From Alphaproteobacteria bacterium (lineage in GTDB: Bacteria > Pseudomonadota > Alphaproteobacteria > Acetobacterales > Acetobacteraceae): a stretch of 33,565 nt of DNA. A program made the position numbers and the translations under genes. Positions 15,960 through 23,792 of the stretch are shown here, one piece after another. Each line of letters begins with the position of its first letter. The stretch's first letter is position 1. Below the pieces are notes generated by a model. The model did no database searches. It was not told where the DNA came from and saw nothing but the letters and a program-made list of their open reading frames with translations. Where the stretch lies: the NCBI GenBank assembly GCA_026400795.1, contig JAPLOJ010000126.1:1-33565 (forward strand), given 5' to 3'.

Positions 15960-17506
15960 GCGCGTCGAAAAATTACCCGGTGAAAGACGAACCTAAATCC
16001 ATCATGCAGCGCCTTTTGGATACGGTGGAGCGCGTGGGCAACCGCGTGCCGCATCCGGTGATGATCTTTGTCTATCTGATCGTCTTTGTGGTGTTGCTCT
16101 CAGCCCTGCTGTCGCTGCTTGGCGCGCAGGTGACCTATCAGGCCTATAACCCCGCGACCGGCAAGATCGAACAGGCCACAACAGCGGCGCGTAGCTTGCT
16201 GACGATTGATGGCATTCGCTTCATGTTCACCGGCGTGGTGCCCAATTTCATGGGCTTCAACGCGGTTGGCGTGATCATTGTTGCCATGGTGGGCGTTGGC
16301 GTTGCGGAAGAAGCTGGCTTGGTGAAGGCGCTTATCCGCAAGCTGGTAATCGTCGCGCCACCGAAGCTGCTGACCTATATCCTTGTGTTCGTCGGCATTG
16401 TTTCGTCTATCGCGGCGGATGCGGGTTATTTGGTACTTATCCCGCTGGCGGCGGCGGCCTTTCTTTCGGTTGGGCGGCATCCCTTGGCGGGCCTCGCCAT
16501 GGCCTTTGCCGCGGTTGCTTCCGCCTTCATGGTCAATGTCATGATCGTGCCGGTGGATGGCATTCTGACGGAAATCACCAATGATGCGGCGCGGCTGGTC
16601 AATCCGAATGTTTCGATTGATCTTGCGGCGAATGTCTGGTTTTCCATCGCGTCCGTCGTGGTGCTGACGGTGCTGATTGGCGTGATCACCGAAAGGGTGA
16701 TCGAACCGCGCCTTGGTCCTTACAAGGGCGATTATGAAGTACCGGGTGAGAATGTTCTGTCCGAGGAAGAATATAAGGGCCTGCGCGCTGCGCGGAATGC
16801 CTTGTTCGGCGTGCTGGCCTTTATCGGCCTACTGACGCTGCCGCCGGGCGCGCCGCTCCGCAATCCCGAAACCGGCGCCATCATCGGGTCTTCGCCCTTC
16901 ATGGGTAGCCTGATTGTTTCCATTGCGCTGATCTTCCTGGTCTGCGGCATTGCGTATGGCCGCGCGGCCGGCACCATGCGCACGGGGGCCGAAGCTATTG
17001 CCGCCATTCAAAAATCCATCGGCGCGCTGGCGGGGTTGATCCTGCTGCTGCTGGTGATCAGCCAGTTCATTGCCATCTTCAATTATTCCAACATGGCGAC
17101 CCTTGCGGCGGTTTCCATGGCGGAATTCCTGGAAAAACTGAATCTGCCAACGGTTGCGCTGCTGATCGGCTTTGTCATTGCGGTCTTTGGCATTGACCTG
17201 ATCATCACCGCGGCGATTGCGAAATGGGCGATCTTCGCGCCGGTTTTCGTGCCGCTGCTCATGCAGCTTGGCGTGGCGCCGGAAGTGGTGCTGGCGGCCT
17301 ATCGCGTCGGTGATAGCCCGATGAATTCCATCACGCCGCTCAACGCCTATTTCGCGATGATCGTGACCTTTGCGATCAAGTATCAGAAGGATGCGGGGGT
17401 GGGTACAGTAATTGCGCTGATGCTGCCTTATGTCATCGCGATTTCCGTGGTTTGGACCACGCTTTTGGCAGCTTGGTATATGCTCGGCCTGCCTTGGGGG
17501 CTCTAG
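15956..17506 (+). CDS. AbgT family transporter
   Basis: A 516-residue inner-membrane protein of the AbgT (p-aminobenzoyl-glutamate transport) family. Family signs are the N-terminal LDTVERVGNRVPHPVMIFVY segment, long hydrophobic helices throughout and the conserved YRVGDSPMNSITPLNAYFAM segment near the C-terminus. Family members import p-aminobenzoyl-glutamate or export sulfonamide-type antimetabolites. Coupling to an M20 hydrolase mirrors the abgAB-abgT arrangement of E. coli, where the hydrolase splits the imported conjugate, although the peptidase here is of a different M20 type. The SLC13 gene starts 3 bases after its stop. Confidence 0.93.
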   Translation: MSASKNYPVKDEPKSIMQRLLDTVERVGNRVPHPVMIFVYLIVFVVLLSALLSLLGAQVTYQAYNPATGKIEQATTAARSLLTIDGIRFMFTGVVPNFMGFNAVGVIIVAMVGVGVAEEAGLVKALIRKLVIVAPPKLLTYILVFVGIVSSIAADAGYLVLIPLAAAAFLSVGRHPLAGLAMAFAAVASAFMVNVMIVPVDGILTEITNDAARLVNPNVSIDLAANVWFSIASVVVLTVLIGVITERVIEPRLGPYKGDYEVPGENVLSEEEYKGLRAARNALFGVLAFIGLLTLPPGAPLRNPETGAIIGSSPFMGSLIVSIALIFLVCGIAYGRAAGTMRTGAEAIAAIQKSIGALAGLILLLLVISQFIAIFNYSNMATLAAVSMAEFLEKLNLPTVALLIGFVIAVFGIDLIITAAIAKWAIFAPVFVPLLMQLGVAPEVVLAAYRVGDSPMNSITPLNAYFAMIVTFAIKYQKDAGVGTVIALMLPYVIAISVVWTTLLAAWYMLGLPWGL

Positions 17507-17509
17507 CGC

Positions 17510-19324
17510 ATGAATGACATCACCATCATGGCCGCGATCATCCTCGCGGCCATTGTGCTTTTCATCTGGAATCGCATTCCCGTCATTCTGGTGGCCATGG
17601 GTGTCGGCATGGCGCTTTACGCCACCGGCCTTGTCACGCTGAACCAGGCACTGTCGGGCTTCGGCGATCCGGCGGTGATGTTCATCGCGACTCTTTTTGT
17701 GGTGAGTGCTGCGCTGGACCGCACCGGCGTCACGGCCTGGGCAGGGCAGATGCTGATCCGCGGCGCTGGTGAGAATAGCCGCTCGCGATTGCTGGTGCTG
17801 ATTTCCCTGCTGGCGGCGATGTTGACTGCCCTTATCAGCCTCAATGGCGCGATTGCGGCGCTTTTGCCGGTGGTTGTTGTCTTGGCACTCCGGCTGCGCC
17901 TGCCGCCATCACAATTGCTCATGCCGATGGTTTTTGCGGCGCATGCGGGGTCGAAATTGGCGCTCACCGGTTCTCCTGTGAACGTGCTGGTGAGTGAGGC
18001 GGCGCTCGATGCCGGTGCCCGCGCCATCGGTTTTTTCGAATTCACCATTGTTGGCATTCCGCTGTTGCTGGGCGTGATTACCATCACCCTGCTGTTCGGG
18101 CGGAAGCTGCTGCCGCATCGCGCCGGTGAGACCATGAGTGTGGATTTCAGCCGCCATGCGACCACGCTTGTTGAGCAATACCGGTTGAAGGAAGGTCTGT
18201 TCCGGCTTCGGTTGCGCGCCACTTCGCCATTGATCGGCCAGCCGCCATCTGCGCTGCAGGAAGATAGCTGGGCGGGGCTTCGCCTGGTCGCCGTGAATGA
18301 TGGCCTAACGGGCGATAGGCTACGCCGCCCCACCATGATGGAGGGCGATTTCCTGCTGGTTTCCGGCCAAGGCGAGGATGCAGCGCGGCTGGCCACTGAA
18401 CAACATTTGGCCTTCCGACTTGAAAACAGCGATGAGGATTTGCGCGATAGCCTGTTCAATCGCAGCTCGGGCCTTGCGGAAGTCATGATCCCGCCGCGTT
18501 CGGAAATGATCGGCCAGACCGCCTATCAAGGCATGATCACCGAAAGCGGTGATCTGGTGGTTATCGCCATCCAGCGTGGTGGAGAGGATGTGGGCGCTGA
18601 GCCGGTGCAATTGCAGGCGGGCGATACGTTGCTGTTGCAGGGAACATGGAAGGCGCTTGATACGCGCCTTGCCGATCCGCAAGTGCTGGTGGTGAATTCG
18701 CCTGATACGGTGCGCCGTCAGGCGGTGCCGCTTGGCGCTGGCGCTTGGACCACGCTTGGTGTGCTGGCCGGCATGGTGTTTTTCCTCGCGACCGGGCTGC
18801 TGCCAGGTGCGGTGGTCGGCATCGCTGCCTGCTTCATTCTGATTTTGTCGCGCGTGGTAACTGTGGATCAAAGCTATCGCGCGGTTGACTGGACAACGGT
18901 GATCCTGGTCGCGGCAATGATGCCGCTTTCGACAGCCATGGTACAAACCGGCGCGGCGCAATTGATGGCGGATGGGCTGGTGGCCATGGCGGCGGGCGGC
19001 AGCCCGATTATTCTGCTGGCGGGGATTTTTGTGCTGACAGCGGTGCTTGGCCAGTTGATCAGCAATACTGCAACGGCGCTGATTATCATTCCGGTTGGCG
19101 TTGCTGCCGCAACCTCCATGGGGATTTCGCCCATACCGGTGCTGATGAGCATCGGTATCGCCGCCGCCGCTGCATTCCTGACGCCGATCGCGACGCCAAC
19201 CAATCTGATGGTGATGCGCCCGGGCGGCTATGCCTTTGGCGATTACTGGAAGTTCGGCCTGCCGATGATGATTTGGTTCTTCATCGTCTGCGTCTTCGTT
19301 GTGCCGTTGATCTGGCCGTTCTGA
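17510..19324 (+). CDS. SLC13 family permease with RCK/TrkA-C domains
   Basis: A 604-residue inner-membrane transporter of the DASS/SLC13 type. Its N-terminal helix bundle includes LISLNGAIAALLPVV and GSKLALTGSPVNVLV (substrate/sodium-site hairpin type). A central soluble part (about 205-385) fits two RCK_C/TrkA-C domains (RLKEGLFRLRLRATSPLIG, ending in repeated GD-LL motifs). A second bundle contains ISNTATALIIIPV and TPIATPTNLMVM. The family takes up sulfate, di- or tricarboxylates. Three bases separate it from each neighbour, so it belongs to the same operon as the peptidase, AbgT and LpxR genes. Confidence 0.92.
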   Translation: MNDITIMAAIILAAIVLFIWNRIPVILVAMGVGMALYATGLVTLNQALSGFGDPAVMFIATLFVVSAALDRTGVTAWAGQMLIRGAGENSRSRLLVLISLLAAMLTALISLNGAIAALLPVVVVLALRLRLPPSQLLMPMVFAAHAGSKLALTGSPVNVLVSEAALDAGARAIGFFEFTIVGIPLLLGVITITLLFGRKLLPHRAGETMSVDFSRHATTLVEQYRLKEGLFRLRLRATSPLIGQPPSALQEDSWAGLRLVAVNDGLTGDRLRRPTMMEGDFLLVSGQGEDAARLATEQHLAFRLENSDEDLRDSLFNRSSGLAEVMIPPRSEMIGQTAYQGMITESGDLVVIAIQRGGEDVGAEPVQLQAGDTLLLQGTWKALDTRLADPQVLVVNSPDTVRRQAVPLGAGAWTTLGVLAGMVFFLATGLLPGAVVGIAACFILILSRVVTVDQSYRAVDWTTVILVAAMMPLSTAMVQTGAAQLMADGLVAMAAGGSPIILLAGIFVLTAVLGQLISNTATALIIIPVGVAAATSMGISPIPVLMSIGIAAAAAFLTPIATPTNLMVMRPGGYAFGDYWKFGLPMMIWFFIVCVFVVPLIWPF

Positions 19325-19327
19325 AGC

Positions 19328-20335
19328 ATGGGCGGCTTCCAACGATTCTTACTGGGCAGCGCAGCGCTTATTGCGGCGCTGCCCGCCCTGGCCCAAACGC
19401 CTGCGCAGCAACAGGCTGACCCAGCAGGCACCTTCGCGTTTCTGTTGGAAAATGACACCTTCTCCGGCAATGATCGCTACTACACCAATGGCTTTCTTTT
19501 CGCCTGGCGGGCCCCTTCCTATGAACCGCCTGCTTGGCTTGCGGGGCTGACAGAGGGGCCAAACCTGTTCTTCCCAGGTGGTGGCGTGACGCGCTGGGGC
19601 CTTAGTTTCGGGCAGAAGATTTACACGCCGGAAGACACGTTGGCGACCAATCCTGACCCGAAGGATCGCCCCTATGCCGCCTGGCTTTACGGCGCGGTTT
19701 CGCTGCATTCCTATACGGCGCGCGAGATGGGCACGCTGGAATTGCAGCTTGGCGTTATCGGGCCTTCCGCGCTTGGCGAATGGGTACAGAACACGACGCA
19801 TGACATGATGCGCATTGATCGCGCCTATGGCTGGGATTACCAGCTGCGTGATGAACCCGGCGTCAATCTGGTGGCGAACAGGCAATGGCGTCTGAATGGC
19901 GAAGCCGATGCGGGTGGGCGGCGATTTGGCTTGGTGCCGAGCCTCGCGGCCAGCCTTGGCAATGTGCATACTTACGCTGCCGGGGGCATGCTGTTGCGCT
20001 ACGGGACAGAGCTTGAAGCGGATTTCGGTCCGCCGCGCGTGCGCCCGGTTTCCGCTGGCTCGGTTTTCTTCCAGCCGACCGGGCGCTTTGGCTGGTATGT
20101 CTTTGGCGGTGTTGAAGGTCGCGCGGTGGCGCGTGATATATCATTGGATGGCAATACCTGGCGCGATAGCCGGAGCGTGGATCGGGAAGTGCTGGTTGGT
20201 GATGCCAGCGTCGGCGTTGCGTTGATTTTTGAGGGCGCGCGTCTGACCGCGACCTATACGATCCGCAGCAAGGAATTCGAAACACAGCGAGAGGCTTCGC
20301 AATTCGGGTCGGTCAGTATTGCGTTTCGGTTTTAG
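19328..20335 (+). CDS. LpxR-type lipid A deacylase (DUF2219)
   Basis: A 335-residue outer-membrane beta-barrel enzyme with a signal peptide (cleavage likely after ALAQ near residue 23). The family signature is present: LLENDTFSGNDRYYTNG holds the catalytic-site Asn42, Asp43, Thr53 and Asn54, QNTTHDMM holds the His at about 158, and RDEPG holds the Glu at about 176. LpxR removes the 3'-acyloxyacyl chains of lipid A and alters endotoxin structure. It ends in Phe (FRF), as expected for barrel assembly. Its position as last gene of a transporter operon is unusual and may simply reflect co-transcription. Identity as an active LpxR is inferred from motifs. Confidence 0.85.
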   Translation: MGGFQRFLLGSAALIAALPALAQTPAQQQADPAGTFAFLLENDTFSGNDRYYTNGFLFAWRAPSYEPPAWLAGLTEGPNLFFPGGGVTRWGLSFGQKIYTPEDTLATNPDPKDRPYAAWLYGAVSLHSYTAREMGTLELQLGVIGPSALGEWVQNTTHDMMRIDRAYGWDYQLRDEPGVNLVANRQWRLNGEADAGGRRFGLVPSLAASLGNVHTYAAGGMLLRYGTELEADFGPPRVRPVSAGSVFFQPTGRFGWYVFGGVEGRAVARDISLDGNTWRDSRSVDREVLVGDASVGVALIFEGARLTATYTIRSKEFETQREASQFGSVSIAFRF

Positions 20336-20475
20336 CACCTGATCCGCGAGGGACGCCCAAGAGATACCCTGCACAGTTGCGCGACACTTGGCCAATGTGC
20401 GGTGCTGACCCTTAGTTTCAAGCTACATTAGAGAAAGTCTTGGCGGCAGCGCCACAAGAAACAGGGGGCATGTAA

Positions 20476-22068
20476 ATGAGATCAAAATGGGCCGGGGCTG
20501 CCGTGCTGGGTCTGATGGTTGGTGCTGCGCCGGCTTTCGCTCAGCAGCCCACAATGGAAGATCTGATGCGGCGCATTGATGCGTTGCAACAGCGCGTCAA
20601 TGAACTTGAACGTGAACGCCGCCCGCAACGCCCGGCCGCGGTTGCAGCGCCCGTGCCCGCACCTGCACCGGCGGCGACACCCGCGCCTGCCCGCGCTGCT
20701 GCACCGCGCCCTGCACCGGCGCCGGCCACCGCTGTCGCTGTCGCTGCCGCCCCCGCCGCCGCGCCGCGCTCGCCCGAGGCCGTACGCGCCGAAGTGGATG
20801 AGGCGCTGCGCGGGAGCCTGGATGGGCTTGCCATGCGCATCCCAAATACTGATACGACCGTGCGGCTTTACGGGTTTCTGCGCCTGACGGGTTATCGCGA
20901 TTTCAATGCGCGCAACCCGACCGATGCGGCTTCAGTGCAGGGTATTCCGCTGACGGCCAAAAACACGCAGCCTGGCGATGGCGACATTACTGCGCGCAGT
21001 TCGCGCTTCGGTTTTGATACGCGCGGCGATAATGCCTGGGGGCGGCTCGATACCACCATCGAAGGCGATTTCCGTGGAGAGATTGTACAGGGCGGTGATC
21101 TCGCCTTCCGGATCAGGCAGGCCTTCGCCGAATTGACCCGCGATGATTGGAGCTACCTGCTCGGCCACACAAATAGCCTCTGGAATGAGGGGCTGACAGA
21201 GGCGCTTCACGACGCCACCAACCTCAATCAATCCTTCATCCGTCAGGCGCAATTCCGTGTTTCACATCGCTTCGGGGGTAATTGGAGCCTGCAAGGCTCG
21301 GTTGAATCTTCCTTCGGCGATATCCTTACGCAAAATGGACCTGCCTTGTCACCGGTGCGTTTTGATGGCGGCGCCACCCCAGCCTTCGATCAGATGCCGG
21401 ATCTGCTGACGCGCCTGACGTGGCGTGACGGTGCCGAGGAATACGTGCTGCGCGGCTTGTTCCGGCAGCTATCGCTTGAACCGGATGGCACCACGCTTGG
21501 CCCAAGGCCGAGCGAGAGCACCTATGGCTGGGGCCTTGCCGCCCATACGCGCCTGCCTCTAGGCAAATGGATCGCTGGCCTCGGGCGCGATGAGCTGATG
21601 CTGATGGGCTATTATGGCGAGGGGATCGGTCGCTATTTTGCCGGCAATACTTTCGGCCAGGGCGGTATTTCCGATATCATTACCGCGACCGGCATGGATT
21701 ACAGCCTTGATTCGGTACCGACTTATGGCGGCACCATCGGCTATCGGCGCTTCTGGACGGATTTTGTGCGGAGCACGGTTTCTTATGCTTACGCGCGGCA
21801 GGATTTCCCATCCTCGATCCAGTTCGGCACTGGCACGCCTGGGGCCTTGGCGCGGAACCGGGAAATGCAGCAGGTGATTGCCAATCTGATCTGGAGCCCC
21901 TTTGCCGATCGCCCGACCAGCCGCATGCCTTTTGGTTGGCTTGATCTGGGGCTGGAGTATGTTTTCAGCCGGCGTGATCTTGAAGATGGCGCGGCGGCGG
22001 CGGGTGCTAATCGTGTGGGCCACGGCATCGCCAATCGCATACTGGCCGTTGGCATTGTGCGGTTCTGA
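20476..22068 (+). CDS. DcaP-type trimeric outer-membrane porin
   Basis: A 530-residue porin with a signal peptide (cleavage after AFA, residue 22), a short coiled coil (about 26-46, MEDLMRRIDALQQRVNELE), a Pro/Ala-rich linker (about 47-98) and a beta-barrel beginning near TVRLYGFLRLTGYRDF and ending in IVRF. This layout fits the DcaP family, trimeric channels with periplasmic coiled coils that pass dicarboxylates and other anionic solutes. A GGGGG ribosome-binding site precedes the ATG. A 140-bp gap from the LpxR gene suggests its own promoter, though read-through is possible. It would give the outer-membrane entry step for the transporter operon upstream. Confidence 0.88.
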   Translation: MRSKWAGAAVLGLMVGAAPAFAQQPTMEDLMRRIDALQQRVNELERERRPQRPAAVAAPVPAPAPAATPAPARAAAPRPAPAPATAVAVAAAPAAAPRSPEAVRAEVDEALRGSLDGLAMRIPNTDTTVRLYGFLRLTGYRDFNARNPTDAASVQGIPLTAKNTQPGDGDITARSSRFGFDTRGDNAWGRLDTTIEGDFRGEIVQGGDLAFRIRQAFAELTRDDWSYLLGHTNSLWNEGLTEALHDATNLNQSFIRQAQFRVSHRFGGNWSLQGSVESSFGDILTQNGPALSPVRFDGGATPAFDQMPDLLTRLTWRDGAEEYVLRGLFRQLSLEPDGTTLGPRPSESTYGWGLAAHTRLPLGKWIAGLGRDELMLMGYYGEGIGRYFAGNTFGQGGISDIITATGMDYSLDSVPTYGGTIGYRRFWTDFVRSTVSYAYARQDFPSSIQFGTGTPGALARNREMQQVIANLIWSPFADRPTSRMPFGWLDLGLEYVFSRRDLEDGAAAAGANRVGHGIANRILAVGIVRF

Positions 22069-22078
22069 AGGCACACAT

Positions 22079-22128
22079 AAAAAACCGGCCATGGTGGTTT
22101 AAGGGGTCAGTTCTGCCACCATGGCCGG
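22079..22128 (-). terminator. rho-independent terminator for the minus-strand degQ transcript
   Basis: CCGGCCATGGTGG (22085-22097) and CCACCATGGCCGG (22116-22128) form a perfect 13-bp hairpin with an 18-nt loop. On the minus strand it is followed by six T residues (plus-strand A-run 22079-22084). The direction of the T-run assigns it to degQ. It may also help stop plus-strand porin transcripts. It lies about 110 bp beyond the degQ stop, leaving a long structured 3' region. Confidence 0.8.
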
Positions 22129-22236
22129 CCAGGCTGGAAACCGCGGCCGTTGCGGGACGTCTCCGCACGGCGCACGGCAATTCGTCTCCAGCTTTGCTGT
22201 GAATTAGGTCAGGTAGTCGCCTGACCCACTCAGTCT
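22129..22236 (-). ncRNA. structured degQ 3' region, possible 3'-UTR-derived RNA
   Basis: Between the degQ stop and the terminator lies a gene-free stretch with a second hairpin, GGTCAGG (22207-22213) and CCTGACC (22220-22226) with a 6-nt loop. On the minus-strand RNA, GGGTCAG from this hairpin can also pair with CTGACCC in the loop of the terminator. A pseudoknot or alternative fold is therefore possible. No known RNA family was recognised. Confidence 0.35.
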
Positions 22237-23670
22237 TCAGGCCTGCGCGGCCGGCACGGCGATGAAGGCCGGCTTGCCATCACGCATGATGCGCACCGCA
22301 ACCGCACCGCCCGCGGCATTCGCCTCACGCAACGCACGCAGCACGGCTTCAGCATCATCGGTCGCCGCCGCGCCGACACCCACAATCACATCGCCACGGC
22401 GCAAGCCGGCTTCCTGGGCGCGTGAATTCGGCTCCACGGCCTGCACCAGCGCACCCTTCGCATCATTGGGCAGGCGGAGTGATGCACGCGCTTCCGGCGT
22501 GATCGGCGCGAGCGAAACACCAATACGCGGCGCGTTGGATTGTTCCGCACCCGCGCGGGCACGTTCCGTACCAGGCTGAGCAGCGATATCCACACGCAGA
22601 CTGGCTTCCGCACCATCGCGCCAGAGCTTCAGATCAGCCTTCGCACCGGGGCGGAGATCCGCCACGCTGCGCGCCAGGTCACGCGGGTTGCGCACGGCCT
22701 TGCCATCCAGCGCCGTCACCACATCGCCGGGCTTGAGGCCAGCCTTGGCGGCGGGGCTGTCATTTTCCACACCTGCCACAAGGGCACCCTGCGGGGCTTC
22801 AGCGCCCTTGGCCGGCAACTTCAACGCCGCCGCCATGGCCGCATTCACGGGCTGGGTCGAAACGCCAAGGAAGCCGCGCTCCACTTGGCCTTTCTCACGC
22901 AGTTCCAACACAACGCGCTTCACCATGTTGGACGGCACGGCAAAGCCGATGCCAACCGAACCACCGGTCGGGCTGAAGATTGCCGTGTTCACGCCAATCA
23001 CGCCGCCATCGCGGGCGAAAAGCGGGCCGCCGGAATTGCCCTGATTGATAGACGCATCCACCTGGATGAAATCATCATAGGGGCCAGAGCCGATGTCCCG
23101 GCCAGTCGCGGAAACCACACCCGTGGTCACAGTGCCGGACAGGCCATAGGGATTGCCCATGGCCACCACCCAATCGCCGGGCTGGGCGCGATCAGAATCA
23201 CCCAGGGCCACGAAGGGTAGCGGCGCGCCGGCTTCAATCTTTAGCAGCGCGACATCGGTGCGCGCATCGCGGCCAACCACGCGGGCCTGTAATTCACGGC
23301 CGTCTTCAAGCTTTACGATGATGCGGTTGGCGCCTTCCACAACATGGTTATTGGTCACGATGAAGCCGGCGGCATCAATCACGAAGCCCGAACCCGTGCC
23401 CTGCACGCGGCCTTGGCCGGGGTTGGGCATGCCCATTTCCGCGCGTGGCGCCTTGCCGGCGACATTGATGGTGACAACGGCGGGACGCACGGCCTTCACC
23501 AACTCGGCAAAGCCGGCAGCGGGTGCGGCGCGGTCAAGCGTGATGGCCGGGGCAACAGGCGCCGGGGCATTTTGTGCGTGCACGGCAAGGCCGGTCAGCG
23601 CGGTTGAACCAAGCAAAAGGCCGAGCAGCGCATAGCGCGCAGTACGGCGGGCGGGGCTGGAAGTAGCCAT
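22237..23670 (-). CDS. degQ: DegQ/Do family periplasmic serine protease
   Basis: A 477-residue HtrA-type quality-control protease of the periplasm. A signal peptide (cleavage near VHA-Q, residue 32) is followed by a trypsin-like domain with the full triad: His109 (TNNHVV), Asp139 (RTDVALL) and Ser213 (GNSGGPL). Two PDZ domains follow (about 265-370 and 385-475; RGFLGVS and PRIGVSLAP starts, GLKPGDVV and GLRRGDVI loops). The N-terminal loop before GTGSGFV is very short, lacking the long FF-containing LA loop of DegP, which favours a DegQ-like call. It lies downstream of a response regulator and sensor kinase on the same strand, suggesting envelope-stress control. Its start is preceded by a leader that can hide the ribosome-binding site. 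Confidence 0.92.
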   Translation of the reverse strand: MATSSPARRTARYALLGLLLGSTALTGLAVHAQNAPAPVAPAITLDRAAPAAGFAELVKAVRPAVVTINVAGKAPRAEMGMPNPGQGRVQGTGSGFVIDAAGFIVTNNHVVEGANRIIVKLEDGRELQARVVGRDARTDVALLKIEAGAPLPFVALGDSDRAQPGDWVVAMGNPYGLSGTVTTGVVSATGRDIGSGPYDDFIQVDASINQGNSGGPLFARDGGVIGVNTAIFSPTGGSVGIGFAVPSNMVKRVVLELREKGQVERGFLGVSTQPVNAAMAAALKLPAKGAEAPQGALVAGVENDSPAAKAGLKPGDVVTALDGKAVRNPRDLARSVADLRPGAKADLKLWRDGAEASLRVDIAAQPGTERARAGAEQSNAPRIGVSLAPITPEARASLRLPNDAKGALVQAVEPNSRAQEAGLRRGDVIVGVGAAATDDAEAVLRALREANAAGGAVAVRIMRDGKPAFIAVPAAQA

Positions 23671-23675
23671 GAGTT

Positions 23676-23740
23676 GTTTTCTCCATCAAAAGGGCAGGGC
23701 GCTGATTCGCTTTCGCCTTGATTGCGAAAATGGAGAAAAC
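23676..23740 (-). promoter_or_regulatory. degQ leader helix sequestering the Shine-Dalgarno
   Basis: On the minus strand GTTTTCTCCAT (23740-23730) and ATGGAGAAAAC (23686-23676) are perfect 11-bp complements. The second arm contains the degQ ribosome-binding site GGAG, about 10 bases before the ATG. Between them TTTCGC and GCGAAA (23729-23724, 23716-23711) form an inner 6-bp hairpin with a 7-nt loop. Seven of the eleven outer pairs are A-U, so the helix could melt with heat. It works only if transcripts start upstream of 23740, for example by read-through from the kinase gene. Confidence 0.6.
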
Positions 23741-23765
23741 CTGCTGTAAAGTCCCGAACGCGAAG

Positions 23766-23781
23766 CTGAAATGATTTTCAG
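23766..23781. promoter_or_regulatory. short palindrome upstream of degQ (possible operator)
   Basis: CTGAAATGATTTTCAG is a perfect 6-bp inverted repeat around a 4-base centre, just downstream of the kinase stop. A weak promoter (TTTCAG, 17 bases, TACAGC on the minus strand) overlaps it. The position suits a regulator site for degQ; binding by the neighbouring response regulator is only a guess. Confidence 0.35.
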
Positions 23782-23792
23782 GATTGGGCCTG

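Noticed and set aside
18320-19342. Minus-strand ORF (340 aa) opposite the SLC13 gene
   Set aside because: His/Arg/Gln-rich shadow of an intact transporter gene.
20439-20458. CTTGGCGGCAGCGCCACAAG before the DcaP gene as an operator
   Set aside because: The palindrome is imperfect in its centre and pairs poorly when aligned, so it was not called.
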